Shown: positions 51,501 to 57,120 of the stretch, piece after piece | How the letters are laid out: the number at the start of each line of letters is the position of its first letter | Numbering within the stretch: the stretch's first letter is position 1 | DNA from: Mactra quadrangularis | Taxonomy: Eukaryota > Mollusca > Bivalvia > Venerida > Mactridae | Direction: 5' to 3' | Assembly: GCA_025267735.1 (NCBI GenBank) | Contig: CM046297.1 | Location: forward strand, 24,206,011-24,270,010 | Length of the DNA stretch: 64,000 bases | Position numbers and translations under genes: made by a program | The notes under the pieces: generated by a model | What the model was told of the DNA's origin: nothing | Seen by the model: only the letters and a program-made list of their open reading frames with translations | The model's database searches: none

Positions 51501-53947
51501 TGGAAATAAAAAATCAGAAAATTTACCATATTTGGTAAGATGGTCAAAGTACGGTCTGTTCAAGAATACAGCCTCATATTCCACCAACTTATAATCTGTC
51601 AATGGTTCTCTGTGTACTGGAACTGTAAAGAAATAAAATACAATGATAACATTAATTTGTATATTCATGCAAACACCACTTGCTAAAACTGTAGCTTTAT
51701 ATTAACGCAAAATTACCAAAACAAACAATTCGATGCATCTGAGGGTCCAATTGCATGAGCAAATGCAGTACAATCAACACACACTGTTTCAATTTTGTAA
51801 AAATTTAAACAATATCTAAACAATGTTTATTCATTTTAATCAGTTTCCAACTTCTGGTGTTACATACAGTCAGATAAAGTTTACACTACATGAATAATCT
51901 ATTGACAGACAAACCTGGTGCTATGGAAAACACAACGGTTATGAGAAGGAGTAGATATTCTTTAACTTTTAAATTAGCAAAAAATCATTCGACATCAACA
52001 GCTGTAGGACAGTAGTTCTTCTAATAGACAATTTAAAACTGCTGCGATTTAAAATTAATACTATCAATATTGTCCAGTACAGTATACGAAACTGCTTGAA
52101 TGTCATCGATTAAAGTTATAACAAGAAAAACTGATCTCATGTAGAATGTACGGTGGCATAGAGGTGACATGGAGATATATTTAAACTTTACGTGGCCACG
52201 TAATAGCTTTACGTGGCCACGCAGTAGCTATTACGTGCGCACGTAATAGCGTTTACGTGGCCACGTAATAGCTTTACGTGGGCACGTAATAGCTTTACGT
52301 GGCCACGCAGTAGCTATTACGTGCGCACGTAATAGCGTTTACGTGGGCACGTAATAGCTTTACGTGGCCACGCAGTAGCTTTTACGTGCGCACGTAATAG
52401 CGTTTACGTGGCCACGTAATAGCTTTACGTGGCAACGCAGTAGTATTACGTGCGCACGTAATAGCGTTTACGTGGCCACGTAATAGCTTTACGTGGCCAC
52501 GCAGTAGCTTTTACGTGCGCACGCAATAACGTTTACGTGGCCACGTAATAGCTTTACGTGCGCACGTAATAATTGACCAATGAGAGTTGTCGAAGTTGGC
52601 GGCCATTTTTCGACATCCTTCATATGTCAATTATTTCGTGCGCACGTAAAGCTATTACGTGGCCACGTAAACGCTATTACGTGCGCACGTAATAGCTACT
52701 GCGTGGCCACGTAAAGCTATTACGTGGCCACGTAAACGTTATTGCGTGCGCACGTAAAAGCTACTGCGTGGCCACGTAAAGCTATTACGTGGCCACGTAA
52801 AGCTATTACGTGGCCACGTAATAGCTACTGCGTGGCCACGTAAAGCTTTTACGTGGCCACGTAAAAAATAAAATATATTTCCATGTCACCTCAATGCCAC
52901 CGTAAGAATGATACACTGCAATCTGATGGTCATGTACTCACTATCAAGTTGGCATAAAAGCACTTTACCTCCTGGTACCCTTAATTGGATATCACATACG
53001 TATGCCTTTGAAGTAAGAAGGGAACCAGGACACAAAGCGTAAGCTAGCGATATGCTTGTAAAACTTGCCTTTAATATTTACATGGCAAAGGGTTTATACT
53101 CACAATGTGACCTATAGTATTGTATAGGTGGTGTAGGTTCACTAACATCTCCATTCTCTAACTCAGCTCGAATTCTAAACCTGTAATCTTTCTTAGGACT
53201 GATATCGCCTACTGTTATATCTGGTCTTGTCACATCTCTAGCCACTGGTCTCCAGTCTGAGTCCGTGATACCACCATAACCCTCCTGCATCTCAACTCTG
53301 TTACATATACAAGTAAAATTATCAATTTGAAAAGGGAAGATCTAAAGAGGTTTGAGATTACTTTAGGGACTTGAGAGTCATAGATAAGTAGCCTGCAACA
53401 GACTCTACATGTGTCTCTGATCAAGAAATATAACAGTGATTACTTCAGTTCTTTCAGTAGTTTATGTGTTTCGTACCTTTACGGCTTAGTGTAGTCTATT
53501 TTTGGATGAATCATATGAGTGTGTGTGAAGCACAATAGGCTTTTGAATATCTTCTAAAAATTGAATCCAGACTAAAACAGTCAAGAATGAGCCACAAACT
53601 TGTAATGAATTATCTCTTTTGCTTAAGGACAATTAATACCACTGTCACTCACTGTCTCAAATCATAGATTTGTGATAAATACCTTGTTTCTTTCAGATAC
53701 ATTTAGTTAAGTATTGCATATAATGGTGCTGATTGCAAAAAATTCTCTAAGAGAAATAACCATAAACATTTCTGAAAATAAGCATGGGAAAACATAAGAG
53801 CAAACATATTTAATATAAATGTGTACCTATATTTTATTGGTGTTGAACTATAATATCTTGGTATGTAAGCACGATGCCATCTAAGTCTAGCAGTATGTGG
53901 TGCTTCTTCCCAGACTTCTGTACGTGCAATAGGTACCGAACTACGTA
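15527..53947 (-). CDS. unc-89: UNC-89/obscurin-type giant Ig-Fn3-twin-kinase muscle protein (3' part of gene, 35 exons)
   Basis: Likely a sarcomeric M-line scaffold. Joined exons give 3057 residues with no frame break: Fn3-1 (1-104), linker, Fn3-2 (137-237), linker, Fn3-3 (261-359), linker, Fn3-4 (393-492), linker, Ig1 (542-638), Ig2 (639-733), kinase-like 1 (about 753-1032), linker (1033-1138), Ig3 (1139-1237), Fn3-5 (1238-1341), linker, kinase-like 2 (about 1390-1695), acidic tail (1696-3034), terminal 23 residues. The Ig-Fn3-kinase end following an earlier Ig-kinase is the UNC-89/obscurin layout. SPEG is the main alternative; twitchin and titin have one kinase. Both kinases lack catalytic residues. 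The first exon seen begins with the last two bases of a codon, so the N-terminal part lies beyond 64000. Exon ends come from GT/AG sites and phase, without transcript support. Confidence 0.85.
18150..22181 (-). CDS. Exon 34: giant acidic tail exon with 14-residue repeats
   Basis: A single exon of 4032 nt if read to its own TAA (18150-18152), or 4017 nt to an internal donor GTAAGT at 18164. It follows kinase 2 in frame (SLPQ then IVPAPQTEPILSDKIIN). The acceptor is TATTACAG. The tail is about 1340 residues of Glu, Ser, Lys, Val and Thr with almost no aromatic residues, so it is predicted disordered. It holds an array of KPEVDTKVAEEPVA units (21090-21556). Such a C-terminal extension after the second kinase is not standard for UNC-89 or obscurin; function unknown. 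The Met at 22196 lies upstream of the acceptor, so it is not the start. Confidence 0.93.
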   Translation of the reverse strand: MVPAPQTEPILSDKIINKLDIETPTVSLADVLHAEAAKIPELPLLEKLLYKIELEKSEVSEETDVKVEVEQTETVKAEAEKVVDEGLVVEESKKAESGLKPEAATEKSKSVDRSRSISVDKSKIAHAKKVIKVKGSDVDESINEELSVKKVEKKVEEKVAAETTAELVESSTTEEIFYEAVTDTKQESIIQPEVNEVIESVDDKSLETEKPEVDTKVVEKSETKPEVDSKEAKKPVAKPEVATKVAEEPVAKPEVDTKVAEEPVAKPEVDTKVAEEPVAKPEVDTKVEEEPVAKPEVDTKVAEEPVAKPEVDTKVAEEPVAKPEVDTKVAVEPVAKPEVDTKVAEEPEAKPEVDTKVTKEPEAKSEDAPSDIVDKNEAKNEKSTVDKESDEIKQTAVIEAHDADDEFVDALESITPDVISDEKAATVERKDESKVETKEDIVQPDSKEEIVEDGAEDEFSEAPETNGHDDYSKSVEETNDQKPACVELSNESRQSIDNLAEIKAEEIKTAALKEIAEGINQNKQESTEVSNVACETSASNKEAKDAADKNIKSAVVEGDTTKNVDASKPEQAEDSSDVKSSEVDNVKSEQEVSDVKKKCAEEIESDAAKKDETDSKVGKAVEQELIKSAEKVVEKAIEEAVSTVAESESKLAETKSKEEKSDKENVEEKVKGETNKAELDSKAAETSETNGTDKLKKDAPTSDVKVSDSADKVDTQTVKSDVTSEDSSIRNEAILAEQLVVEKVEAVETLKEEDSKDSTDGIASSSEKSVALVDKVTEVTAGSESVSKSDTKTGDASTKQTEETVSDISSISESAKQTDVIEITESVAKEETVATESVLTKEDTANESVKVDQTSAEENVSVKEEKASESPSKSDSTVSETSKGSESKETGATNDVDSLSSKSSANEGDSVAQVKSGSIETVVSESVTESKESVTECSIKDETVVTETVAKTETVVNESKSSSNEAIATENVKAKDAIITEIISKSELSELESVSKEESSISETSKTQTEISETAETVESMSNDISESSKSISGKEIDNKLNEQTVESVDVKSCEVNELNTVENSETVSSVVSEKQVTAERGVVESVSKSELTTNTTESTLSENVIATQQASSENLNSAVVETTTLVESVEQSLVDGKLEISEKKETNVIVAGKTSSEETAIVESSSSLSETTSATIIDEVDSANAKATVTEGKESAAVEVQSTQESSSLSTVASEEISESESKIVKNESEVTEVVSMERKETLISGSMVTESSSEITTVTSSVVEETVTEMSEASNLEIAKVTKAREMVREFVSNDSEIEEMKKEILEDLEVTSADCGKYLLGSHEDLSSLKDKSPSKVSLE
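21090..21556 (-). repeat. 42-nt coding tandem repeat (KPEVDTKVAEEPVA)
   Basis: About 11 units of 14 residues in exon 34, in register. Central units are nearly identical at DNA level; edge units are diverged (KPEVDTKVTKEPEA, KPEVDSKEAKKPVA). The composition resembles PEVK-type elastic segments. Copy number probably varies between alleles. Confidence 0.95.
22182..24208 (-). other. Intron before the giant exon
   Basis: 2.03 kb, A+T-rich. It runs from the exon 33 donor (GTAAGT) to the exon 34 acceptor. No exon, RNA gene or transposon recognised in it. Confidence 0.8.
24209..24395 (-). CDS. Exon 33: end of kinase-like 2 and C-terminal helix
   Basis: NRPTVNKCLDSHWMN is the kinase end motif (R-P-T...HPW). 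It is followed by RQFKSDRLRIFLKYYMGQR, like the basic helix after obscurin kinases. Ends SLPQ, phase 0, donor GTAAGT. Confidence 0.94.
24490..24596 (+). pseudogene. Inverted partial copy of the start of exon 34
   Basis: The plus strand inside the intron between exons 32 and 33 reads CTGATGTGCCCCATGC...ATGCCAGAGTTACCTCTTCT. This matches exon 34 (22036-22140, minus strand) CTGATGTACTCCACGC...ATACCAGAGTTGCCTCTCCT. A short indel breaks the frame; the protein echo is PELPLLEQL versus PELPLLEKL. Opposite orientation, no splice sites in frame. It could pair with exon 34 in the pre-mRNA. Confidence 0.6.
24821..24970 (-). CDS. Exon 32: kinase-like 2 C-lobe
   Basis: MLSGVSPFCGTTIEETLSRI continues helix F-G, and SIKFVIKLMSRLPR is helix H. 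Acceptor TTTACAG, donor GTATGC, phase 2 end. Confidence 0.95.
25252..25327 (-). CDS. Exon 31: kinase-like 2, APE and helix F
   Basis: Joined to exon 30 it reads YPDFTCPEVLKEE, with CPE for APE, then TADIWTIGALTFTM. Acceptor ATTACAG, donor GTATGT, phase 2 end. Confidence 0.94.
25601..26067 (-). CDS. Exon 30: kinase-like 2, most of N- and C-lobe
   Basis: The 467-nt exon reads KGSYGEYKS (first Gly of the loop is Ser in SKGSYG), QCVAKIM (VAIK Lys kept), EYLSGMNVIEYL (hinge), VHLNLQPSSIAM where HRDLKPEN becomes HLNLQPSS, and IKLRDFTLA where DFG becomes DFT. Catalytic Asp, Lys and Asn are all replaced, so it should be catalytically dead though possibly able to bind nucleotide. Donor GTAAGT. Confidence 0.96.
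26334..26514 (-). CDS. Exon 29: linker and entry to kinase-like 2
   Basis: Encodes a Ser/Thr-rich linker with PPESRRSSLTVPEA (PKA-like RRSSL), then NETFTFSDVIS, the first kinase strand. It ends in phase 2. Donor GTATGT. Confidence 0.9.
27077..27238 (-). CDS. Exon 28: second half of Fn3-5
   Basis: Contains TPYIFRVCCSNKYGTSPFSW, the Fn3 F-G signature in the form seen just before obscurin-type kinases. Acceptor TTTCAG, weak donor GTTTGT, phase 1 end. Confidence 0.93.
27239..29901 (-). other. Introns flanking the microexon
   Basis: Two A+T-rich introns (27239-28990 and 29009-29901) surround the 18-nt exon 27. No repeats or other exons recognised. Confidence 0.7.
28991..29008 (-). CDS. Exon 27: 18-nt microexon inside Fn3-5
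   Basis: Sequence TAACTGGAAAGGATACAG lies between acceptor TATTATTAG and a perfect donor GTAAGTTA. With flanking bases it encodes I-T-G-K-D-T in the C-C' loop of the Fn3 domain. It is a multiple of three; if skipped, the frame continues with NKY at the junction. It is therefore a plausible alternatively used microexon. Needs RNA support. Confidence 0.72.
29902..30033 (-). CDS. Exon 26: first part of Fn3-5
   Basis: Encodes DIPSKPGRPLVMQTSGTEAF, then LTWNCPDSDGNAYILGYRVD, the start of an Fn3 domain. It ends after AGA AAA AAT A (phase 1). Donor GTATGT. Confidence 0.92.
30466..30608 (-). CDS. Exon 25: second half of Ig3
   Basis: Contains AKLTIVNTKDYDSAVYKCVA, the Ig E-F strand motif with second Cys. 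Acceptor TTTCAG, donor GTAAGT, phase 1 end. Confidence 0.93.
31010..31163 (-). CDS. Exon 24: first half of Ig3
   Basis: Contains RPGDDATFTCTVICEKKNVT, then PIITWYRDESLLTDDY, giving the Ig B-strand Cys and core Trp. Acceptor ATTCAG, donor GTAAGC, phase 2 end. Confidence 0.93.
31526..31664 (-). CDS. Exon 23: inter-kinase linker
   Basis: Encodes YLDDPDSQIYPIQDEGFTVR and later KIKDRSDRDDIDS. Polar, charged and probably disordered. Acceptor ATTACAG, donor GTAAAT, phase 1 end. With exon 22 it makes a short (about 106-residue) spacer between the kinases. Confidence 0.9.
32118..32297 (-). CDS. Exon 22: inter-kinase linker
   Basis: 180 nt, phase 0. It starts RDLEKVYTTVQLQSFAKIIH; the middle reads ALYQPAVDIESGEIIFPDSD. 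This is the region after the kinase in UNC-89-type proteins; no separate domain recognised. Donor GTAAGT. Confidence 0.92.
32745..32856 (-). CDS. Exon 21: end of kinase 1
   Basis: Joins as VRDPKQRMTLSECMEHPWL, the conserved end of CaMK/MLCK-group kinases, followed by DRLKQFFNAEAIQ. Acceptor TTTCAG, donor GTGATA, phase 0 end. Confidence 0.95.
32993..33145 (-). CDS. Exon 20: kinase 1 C-lobe
   Basis: LSGTSPFQSENAVQTL continues the C-lobe after helix F, then KDFIGRLLVRDP. Acceptor TATCAG, donor GTGAGT, 153 nt. Confidence 0.95.
33433..33455 (+). other. Hammerhead-ribozyme-like core (weak)
   Basis: CTGATGA, then GCC-GCCA-GGC able to form a short stem, then GAAAC: the conserved core order of hammerhead ribozymes, which occur in many animal retroelements. 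An extra A disrupts the core, and I could not find convincing outer stems. Confidence 0.25.
33839..34100. mobile_element. Tc1/mariner-type MITE next to exon 19 donor
   Basis: Inverted ends CACTGGGGTCCAATAGTTTC and its reverse complement (one mismatch across about 29 bp), flanked by TA. 262 bp, non-coding. It ends 29 bp from the exon 19 5' splice site. Confidence 0.9.
34130..34329 (-). CDS. Exon 19: kinase 1 activation segment
   Basis: PGNIRM completes the catalytic loop with its Asn. KLIGFGYSRT shows DFG changed to GFG. YASPEQI replaces APE, and DLWSVGVLAYLL is helix F. Donor GTAAGT; a 262-bp MITE ends 29 bp inside the following intron. Confidence 0.95.
34637..34775 (-). CDS. Exon 18: kinase 1 hinge to catalytic loop
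   Basis: Joined to exon 17 it gives VTEYLSEPDLLEKV, a normal kinase hinge and helix D. It continues to FNILHLDIK, the HRD loop with Leu for Arg but Asp retained. The U12-like branch TCCTTGAC lies 12 nt before the acceptor AG. Donor GTATGA, phase 0 end. Confidence 0.9.
34776..35289 (-). other. U12-type (minor spliceosome) intron in kinase 1
   Basis: The donor GTATCCTTT fits RTATCCTTT perfectly. The branch TCCTTGAC (34794-34787) fits TCCTTRAC, and its A is 12 nt before the acceptor AG. Splicing here restores an exact kinase hinge, whereas nearby GT-AG choices (GTAGTA with acceptor GATAG at 34812) insert extra residues. Intron length 514 nt. Confidence 0.85.
35290..35496 (-). CDS. Exon 17: kinase 1 N-lobe
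   Basis: Completes the Gly loop GRGRFGIV, then GRTFAANYM, where the VAIK Lys is Asn. The helix C Glu probably lies in MSEFQAL. It ends at the hinge SLIFVTEY, with the Tyr codon split TA|C. The donor is GTATCCTTT, the exact U12-type consensus. The nearer GTAGTA donor would add about 10 residues to the hinge. Confidence 0.9.
36009..36093 (-). CDS. Exon 16: entry to kinase-like domain 1
   Basis: Encodes a lead-in, then EDRYHVLEEIGR, the first strand of a kinase N-lobe. Acceptor TTATAG, donor GTAATA. It ends in phase 2 within the Arg of the Gly-rich loop. Confidence 0.92.
37761..38045 (-). CDS. Exon 15: complete Ig2
   Basis: A single 285-nt exon encodes an entire I-set Ig: VKFMCRVDGFPNATIKWTKD, then ETDAGLYACTIENLVGKV. 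Both disulfide Cys and the core Trp are present. Phase 1 to phase 1. Acceptor TCTTCAG, donor GTACGT. Confidence 0.95.
38548..38661 (-). CDS. Exon 14: second half of Ig1
   Basis: Contains DSAGFYKCVAENASGSAS, the Ig DxAxYxCxAxNxxG motif. 114 nt, phase 1 to phase 1. Acceptor ATCACAG, donor GTAAAT. Confidence 0.93.
38864..39010 (-). mobile_element. 5'-truncated SINE, copy 3, with target-site duplication
   Basis: The tail half of the same SINE family lies in the intron between exons 13 and 14. It is flanked by CACTAGTGTGTAA at 38846-38858 and 39014-39026, a target-site duplication showing retrotransposition. Confidence 0.88.
39339..39515 (-). CDS. Exon 13: first half of Ig1
   Basis: Contains GKITLKVKAYPLPTVHWYFN, the Ig B-C strand region with core Trp; an Ala or Val sits where the first Cys is usual. 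177 nt, phase 1 to phase 1. Acceptor TTATAG, donor GTAAGC. Confidence 0.9.
39849..39995 (-). CDS. Exon 12: Ser/Arg-rich linker
   Basis: 147 nt, phase 1 to phase 1. It encodes SKVRSRSSSRDSVFGSRASR and a following RARSTSVDYPGS, then RSSVDRI. Low complexity, with repeated RxxS/RSS phosphorylation-type sites; no folded domain expected. Acceptor TTTCAG, donor GTAAGA. Confidence 0.88.
40305..40502 (-). CDS. Exon 11: second half of Fn3-4
   Basis: Contains DQDYMFRVRAKNEYGVSEPT, a textbook Fn3 F-G signature. Acceptor TTTTAG, donor GTATTG, phase 1 end. Exons 10 and 11 total 300 nt. Confidence 0.93.
40934..41035 (-). CDS. Exon 10: first half of Fn3-4
   Basis: Reads V-PPRMASTRPIAQNAEANKL, then TLKWSSCRTPSYVRG. 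Acceptor TTTACAG, donor GTAAAA, phase 1 end (unlike exons 4 and 7, which end in phase 0). Confidence 0.9.
41479..41577 (-). CDS. Exon 9: linker with EF-loop-like stretch and RRSS site
   Basis: 99 nt, phase 1 to phase 1. It encodes GSRPGSRRSSVDR and then DVNKDGKLDVSYLENLM. RRSS fits a basophilic-kinase site. DVNKDGKLDVSY follows the EF-hand loop pattern D-x-N-x-D-G-x-L but has Tyr where the last Glu is expected. Donor GTAAGT. Confidence 0.87.
42109..42271 (-). CDS. Exon 8: second half of Fn3-3
   Basis: Contains NQEYHIRVRAETEFGQSEPT, an Fn3 F-G signature. Acceptor AAAAG, weak donor GTTTGA, phase 1 end. Exons 7 and 8 total 297 nt. Confidence 0.9.
43020..43190. repeat. Probable dispersed repeat with GC-rich end
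   Basis: A stretch with GAAGTTTCATAAAGATCTG and CACAATTGTTAACGAC ends in GACGCCCGCCCGCCCGGG. It stands out from A+T-rich surroundings just beyond the exon 7 donor. Only one copy in the window, so the call rests on composition. Confidence 0.4.
43222..43355 (-). CDS. Exon 7: first half of Fn3-3
   Basis: Reads V-PPKLPMDTPRIITQTPES, then IWFSWFSARTPAYA. Acceptor TTATAG, donor GTAGTC. It ends in phase 0 after VEVK. Confidence 0.9.
46423..46475 (+). repeat. Dispersed repeat, copy B
   Basis: Same roughly 53-bp sequence as at 500-552 (TAGTAGGCCTGCAAAGTG...TTTTGGTGGG). It lies in the 6.65-kb intron after exon 6. Confidence 0.75.
46862..48140. mobile_element. 1.28-kb element with 35-bp terminal inverted repeats
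   Basis: ATATATCTCAATATGT at 46862 starts a 35-bp arm. Its reverse complement is at 48106-48140 with one mismatch. The inside holds a GC-richer block (about 47370-47640) and a tRNA-like sequence. No ORF of note and no clear target duplication. It lies in the intron between exons 6 and 7. Confidence 0.8.
47950..48043 (+). pseudogene. tRNA-like sequence (degenerate)
   Basis: ACCCGAATAGCTCAGTCGGC resembles a tRNA 5' end with box A, and GGTCGCTGGTTCGAAACC resembles a T-arm/box B. The anticodon region is expanded and the acceptor stem does not close. A tRNA pseudogene or SINE head, not a functional tRNA. Confidence 0.55.
49130..49215 (+). repeat. SINE-like fragment related to 62243-62535
   Basis: GTCAACAGCTAAATCCAGAG and a following GGACTGACCGC match the distal part of the tRNA-like repeat at 62243-62535 (GTCAACAGCTAAATACAGAG...AACTGACCAACGCG). 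Confidence 0.6.
50010..50078 (-). CDS. Exon 6: short acidic linker
   Basis: 69 nt, phase 1 to phase 1. It encodes AMRSEEEDDAEFEKEWELKY then GAR. Acceptor TTTCAG, donor GTAATT. It is probably skippable in frame. The next intron is the longest internal one (6.65 kb). Confidence 0.85.
50626..50797 (-). CDS. Exon 5: second half of Fn3-2
   Basis: Contains HIDYVFRIRAWNEYGTSETT, the Fn3 F-G signature. Acceptor TTTACAG, donor GTAAGA, ends phase 1. Exons 4 and 5 total 303 nt, one complete Fn3 module. Confidence 0.93.
51066..51196 (-). CDS. Exon 4: first half of Fn3-2
   Basis: Starts V-PPRMPIEKPEMKVVDQES and contains VELNWKPA with the Fn3 core Trp. Acceptor TTTTAG, donor GTATGC. It ends in phase 0. 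Confidence 0.9.
51240..51414. mobile_element. TA-flanked MITE family X, copy 1
   Basis: 175 bp, flanked by TA. Ends CAATACAATTTCTCT and the complement of CAGTATAACTATTGC; interior GGCCCTCTAC is shared with the copy at 63056-63224 in opposite orientation. Tc1/mariner or pogo type by its ends. In the intron between exons 3 and 4. Confidence 0.8.
51527..51622 (-). CDS. Exon 3: inter-Fn3 linker
   Basis: 96 nt, phase 1 at both ends, so it can be skipped without a frame change. It encodes VHREPLTDYKLVEYEAVF and a following FDHLTKYG; no known domain is recognised. Donor GTAAAT. Confidence 0.85.
52143..52910. mobile_element. Palindrome-array foldback element, copy 2 (complete)
   Basis: Element 52149-52904 (756 bp) has inverted ends TACGGTGGCAT and ATGCCACCGTA with the adjacent GAGGTGACATGG region. 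It is flanked by AGAATG on both sides (52143-52148 and 52905-52910). It holds about 29 ACGTGGCCACGT-like units around the same central spacer as copy 1. It sits in the intron between exons 2 and 3. No ORF; transposase source unknown. Confidence 0.93.
53104..53297 (-). CDS. Exon 2: second half of Fn3-1
   Basis: Acceptor CAG, donor GTGAGT. The text KKDYRFRIRAELENGDVSEP is the canonical Fn3 F-G strand signature (YxFRIRAxNxxGxSEP). It ends in phase 1, and the split Arg codon with exon 1 joins correctly. Confidence 0.92.
53827..53947 (-). CDS. Exon 1 of window: first half of Fn3-1
   Basis: Acceptor AG at 53949-53948, donor GTACAC. It starts with two bases completing a codon and ends with AG of an Arg codon. 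It reads SSVPIARTEVWEE...LRWHRAYIPRYY, with the Fn3 core Trp in LRW. The upstream partner exon is outside the window or unrecognised. Confidence 0.85.
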
Positions 53948-54869
53948 CTGAAATATACAGAAAAGATAAATGTGAAAACTGTAACTAATCCATAGCAGTT
54001 ATGAAGATTGTAATTTTTTCACATTTTTTTACCACCGTATGAATATATGTTGGTAGAAATATGTTTCGGCTATGCCTTGGAAGACCTTGTAACAAGTGAC
54101 TGTCCATTTTAATGAAATTCTATCAACAACAATGTTGCTACATAGCACATTGTACGGAAATGATTTAAAACATTAGTGTTAATGCAATCAGTTCTCATAA
54201 TGTATAGACAAAAAGTGATTCTTGCACTTCAAAGAAGATACACAAAGTATTAATACAAAACAAAAAACTATGCCACGTGTAAATTGTGTCAATGTTATGT
54301 GAGTTTCATGCACACAGGTAGAATGTAATATAAAAACATGCAAGATGGATGTTGTTTCCATACTCCTATCTCTACAAGATAAAACATTGCAAGGTGCTGA
54401 CATTTGTTACTAAATAGTACGGTTTCTTATCTTTTATCCAGAGTTACACATGTTTAGTGTGTTCATGTAGACTAATTCATATGCCTTGTAGAAGTTGATT
54501 TGATGGCATCTGACATTCGAATTGTTATATCTGAGTTTTCAAAAAAACAATAGTATTTAATTTATAGTTTAAGCCAAATTCTAAAATCAAGTTAAATAAT
54601 GATTAAATTTTCACTGTTACTTGAACCACTTGGGTTTATGTCATGATAACATAAGTCAATGAAGCACGACTGGTTGAAGAGAATGTAATTACTTTAAGTG
54701 CATAACACGTCTAGATTTGTGTAAAGCATTGTCATTTACAACTTAATCTTCTCTCTCAACTCTTCTATCCAAAATGCCAAACATATCGGATGATTTGTTG
54801 TGATTCGTTTTCTGATCGGTAAAACATATGTAAATCATGATAAATTTAGAAAGTAGTGCATTATTGCAA

Positions 54870-55890
54870 TATTTTCATGATTATATAGAAAAATTAAGCA
54901 CAGATTATCACACATGCGTAAGTAGTCAAATAACACAATCTCAAGGTAAAAGATCTCATAATTGATAAATGAAGAGTGAATTTTGATGACAAAACCAGTG
55001 ACTTCCTTGGTAACCGAAAAGACGAAATATTGTAGATATATGATAAGAATAGAGTGTCTGTCTAACAGGTTTGCATAACAAGTTTTATGGATAAAATTGT
55101 GTTGTTTTTTTAAATAGACAATTACATTAGTATTAGGTCTTTAGAAGTACAATTGGCGAGCAGAATTGAACAAATTAGATATAATATCCTTATATACACA
55201 AGTCCATAATATATTTTTCCAATTTAGAGTTTTAAGTACCGTTTTTAGTAATTCGTTGAATCAGTCCTTGCAATGCTATTGAATAAAAGACCGATAAGTA
55301 AATTTGAAAAAGTAGACAGCGTTTGAAACACAAAATAAACAAAATAGCAGGTTTCTTGATTAAATTTGCAAATAGAAGATAAATTAGTTTATATTCATAC
55401 AATATTCACAGACTTGTAAAACATATATATAATTACACATGAGTTACTGTTGAGATGAAAGTACTCTCAATGTAGAAGATATAGAAATTGAGAAATGAAG
55501 AATATTGATGGCAAAACCAGTGACTTCCTTGATAACGAAATATATGAAATTTATGTCGTTCCTAACAATGATTATTTAATGATGATGAAACAGGTTCCCA
55601 ATGTAGATTTAGTGATAAATTTGTCTAAAATATTGACACTGATATAGCATCGCGTATTAAACAAAAAAATCATTCTCTTAAAATAAAGGACGCTTTTTAT
55701 ATATTTTACAAGTAGTGTAGTTAGCTAGCTCTTGGCTTCTAGACTAGTAGACAAAACTTTCATGATTATAAAAAAGGCATAGATAATCACACTTGAGTAA
55801 GAAATAGTAGAATGAAAGTACACTCAAGGTAAAAGATCTTATAATTGATAGATGCAAATTTATGTTGATGACAAAACCATGCCTACAAAA
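54870..55890 (+). repeat. Three degenerate repeat units
   Basis: Units near 54870-55030, 55396-55552 and 55756-55890 share AATCACAC.TGAGTAA-type starts, CTCAAGGTAAAAGATCT and GATGACAAAACCAGTGACTT. Spacing is irregular (about 525 and 355 bp). Non-coding. Confidence 0.75.
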
Positions 55891-56794
55891 ATTATCAAAT
55901 AAGTCTTCTTTGAAGACTAGAATACGTCTGTGTAATTAGTTCTCATTTATTTATCGACGCTTAAAAAGTAATAGTGACTAAATTTGAATCAACAGCATAA
56001 TATACGCAACAATGATTCAATATGACACATTCACTCAATTGTCTATCTTTATTCATTCATTTAATGAATAATGAGGGCCACAATAACTAACGTGAAGAAA
56101 CAGGTGATACAAAAACCGCACCATCAAAACAAAACAATATAGACAATGACACAAACAAGACAAGAGATGAAAATATACTATACTAAATTGTATGGCATAG
56201 TGACATAAATCATGATATCAGCAAAAAGATACTCTTATACTCATAGATACAGGCAAACACAAGTACAAATGACATTGGCAACATCTAGCGCCTCTTATAG
56301 TTTTGTTTGTAAGGTCAAATGCGTTTTTAATTTCAAACCATTACAATGAAGAGAGAAGCATCATATTATTTAACTATTTATCAAAAACTTTTCTCTCATA
56401 AATTAGTTTTATGGCATACATTGTTTCCAAGTCGGACAGTGCCTTTTTAAAAAATAAAAGTACTATTTAAAATAGAATGACATGAAAACCGACCGTGGAC
56501 AACCTAACGTGCAATATTTATGTTGTAAATGCAAAACATATTAAAAACACTGACGTCTTTAGTAATAAGCAATACAAGATGAATGAAAAGAAAAGTGGTA
56601 CCTTTCAGAAGATAATATGATCCTTGTTGTTTGTTACTAACACATTATCACCAGGTAGAAGTGAATCACATAGGCAATATATACATGTATAATTTTGTCT
56701 TATAATATACTGTTCTATATCTTATATACTATATTCTGTATATACCAATGTTACCTACACACATCCTAACACTTCACCAATCTTTTTTTGTATT

Positions 56795-57120
56795 TATGTC
56801 ATTAATTTTACATCTTCGATACATTGCTTTGACTAGGTTGTAGATGGAACATATTTATGTACTATTAAACTTATGTCTTAGATTCACCTACGAAAACTTG
56901 CAAAAAACGGAACATTTTAATGCTCTGTCATTTTATGTCATTGATTTTAGAACACCGTAAACGATTATATAGCAATAGATCAGTTGTAGATAGACCATAT
57001 TCTCATACAATCAATTTATAGCATTAATTTAAGAAACTACAAGAACTTACAATAGTTTGGTTGTAGACAAAACATACTTATGTACTATTTAAATTATGTC
57101 ATTAATTCTACGACTATGAA
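56795..57120 (+). repeat. Degenerate tandem repeat
   Basis: GTTGTAGATGGAACATATTT near 56838, GTTGTAGATAGACCATATTC near 56983 and GTTGTAGACAAAACATACTT near 57061 are each associated with TTATGTCATTAATTTTA-like text. Confidence 0.65.

Noticed and set aside
15527..53947. Twitchin, projectin or titin identity
   Set aside because: Those proteins have one kinase. Two kinase-like domains with Ig-Fn3 directly before the second fit UNC-89/obscurin (or SPEG) instead.
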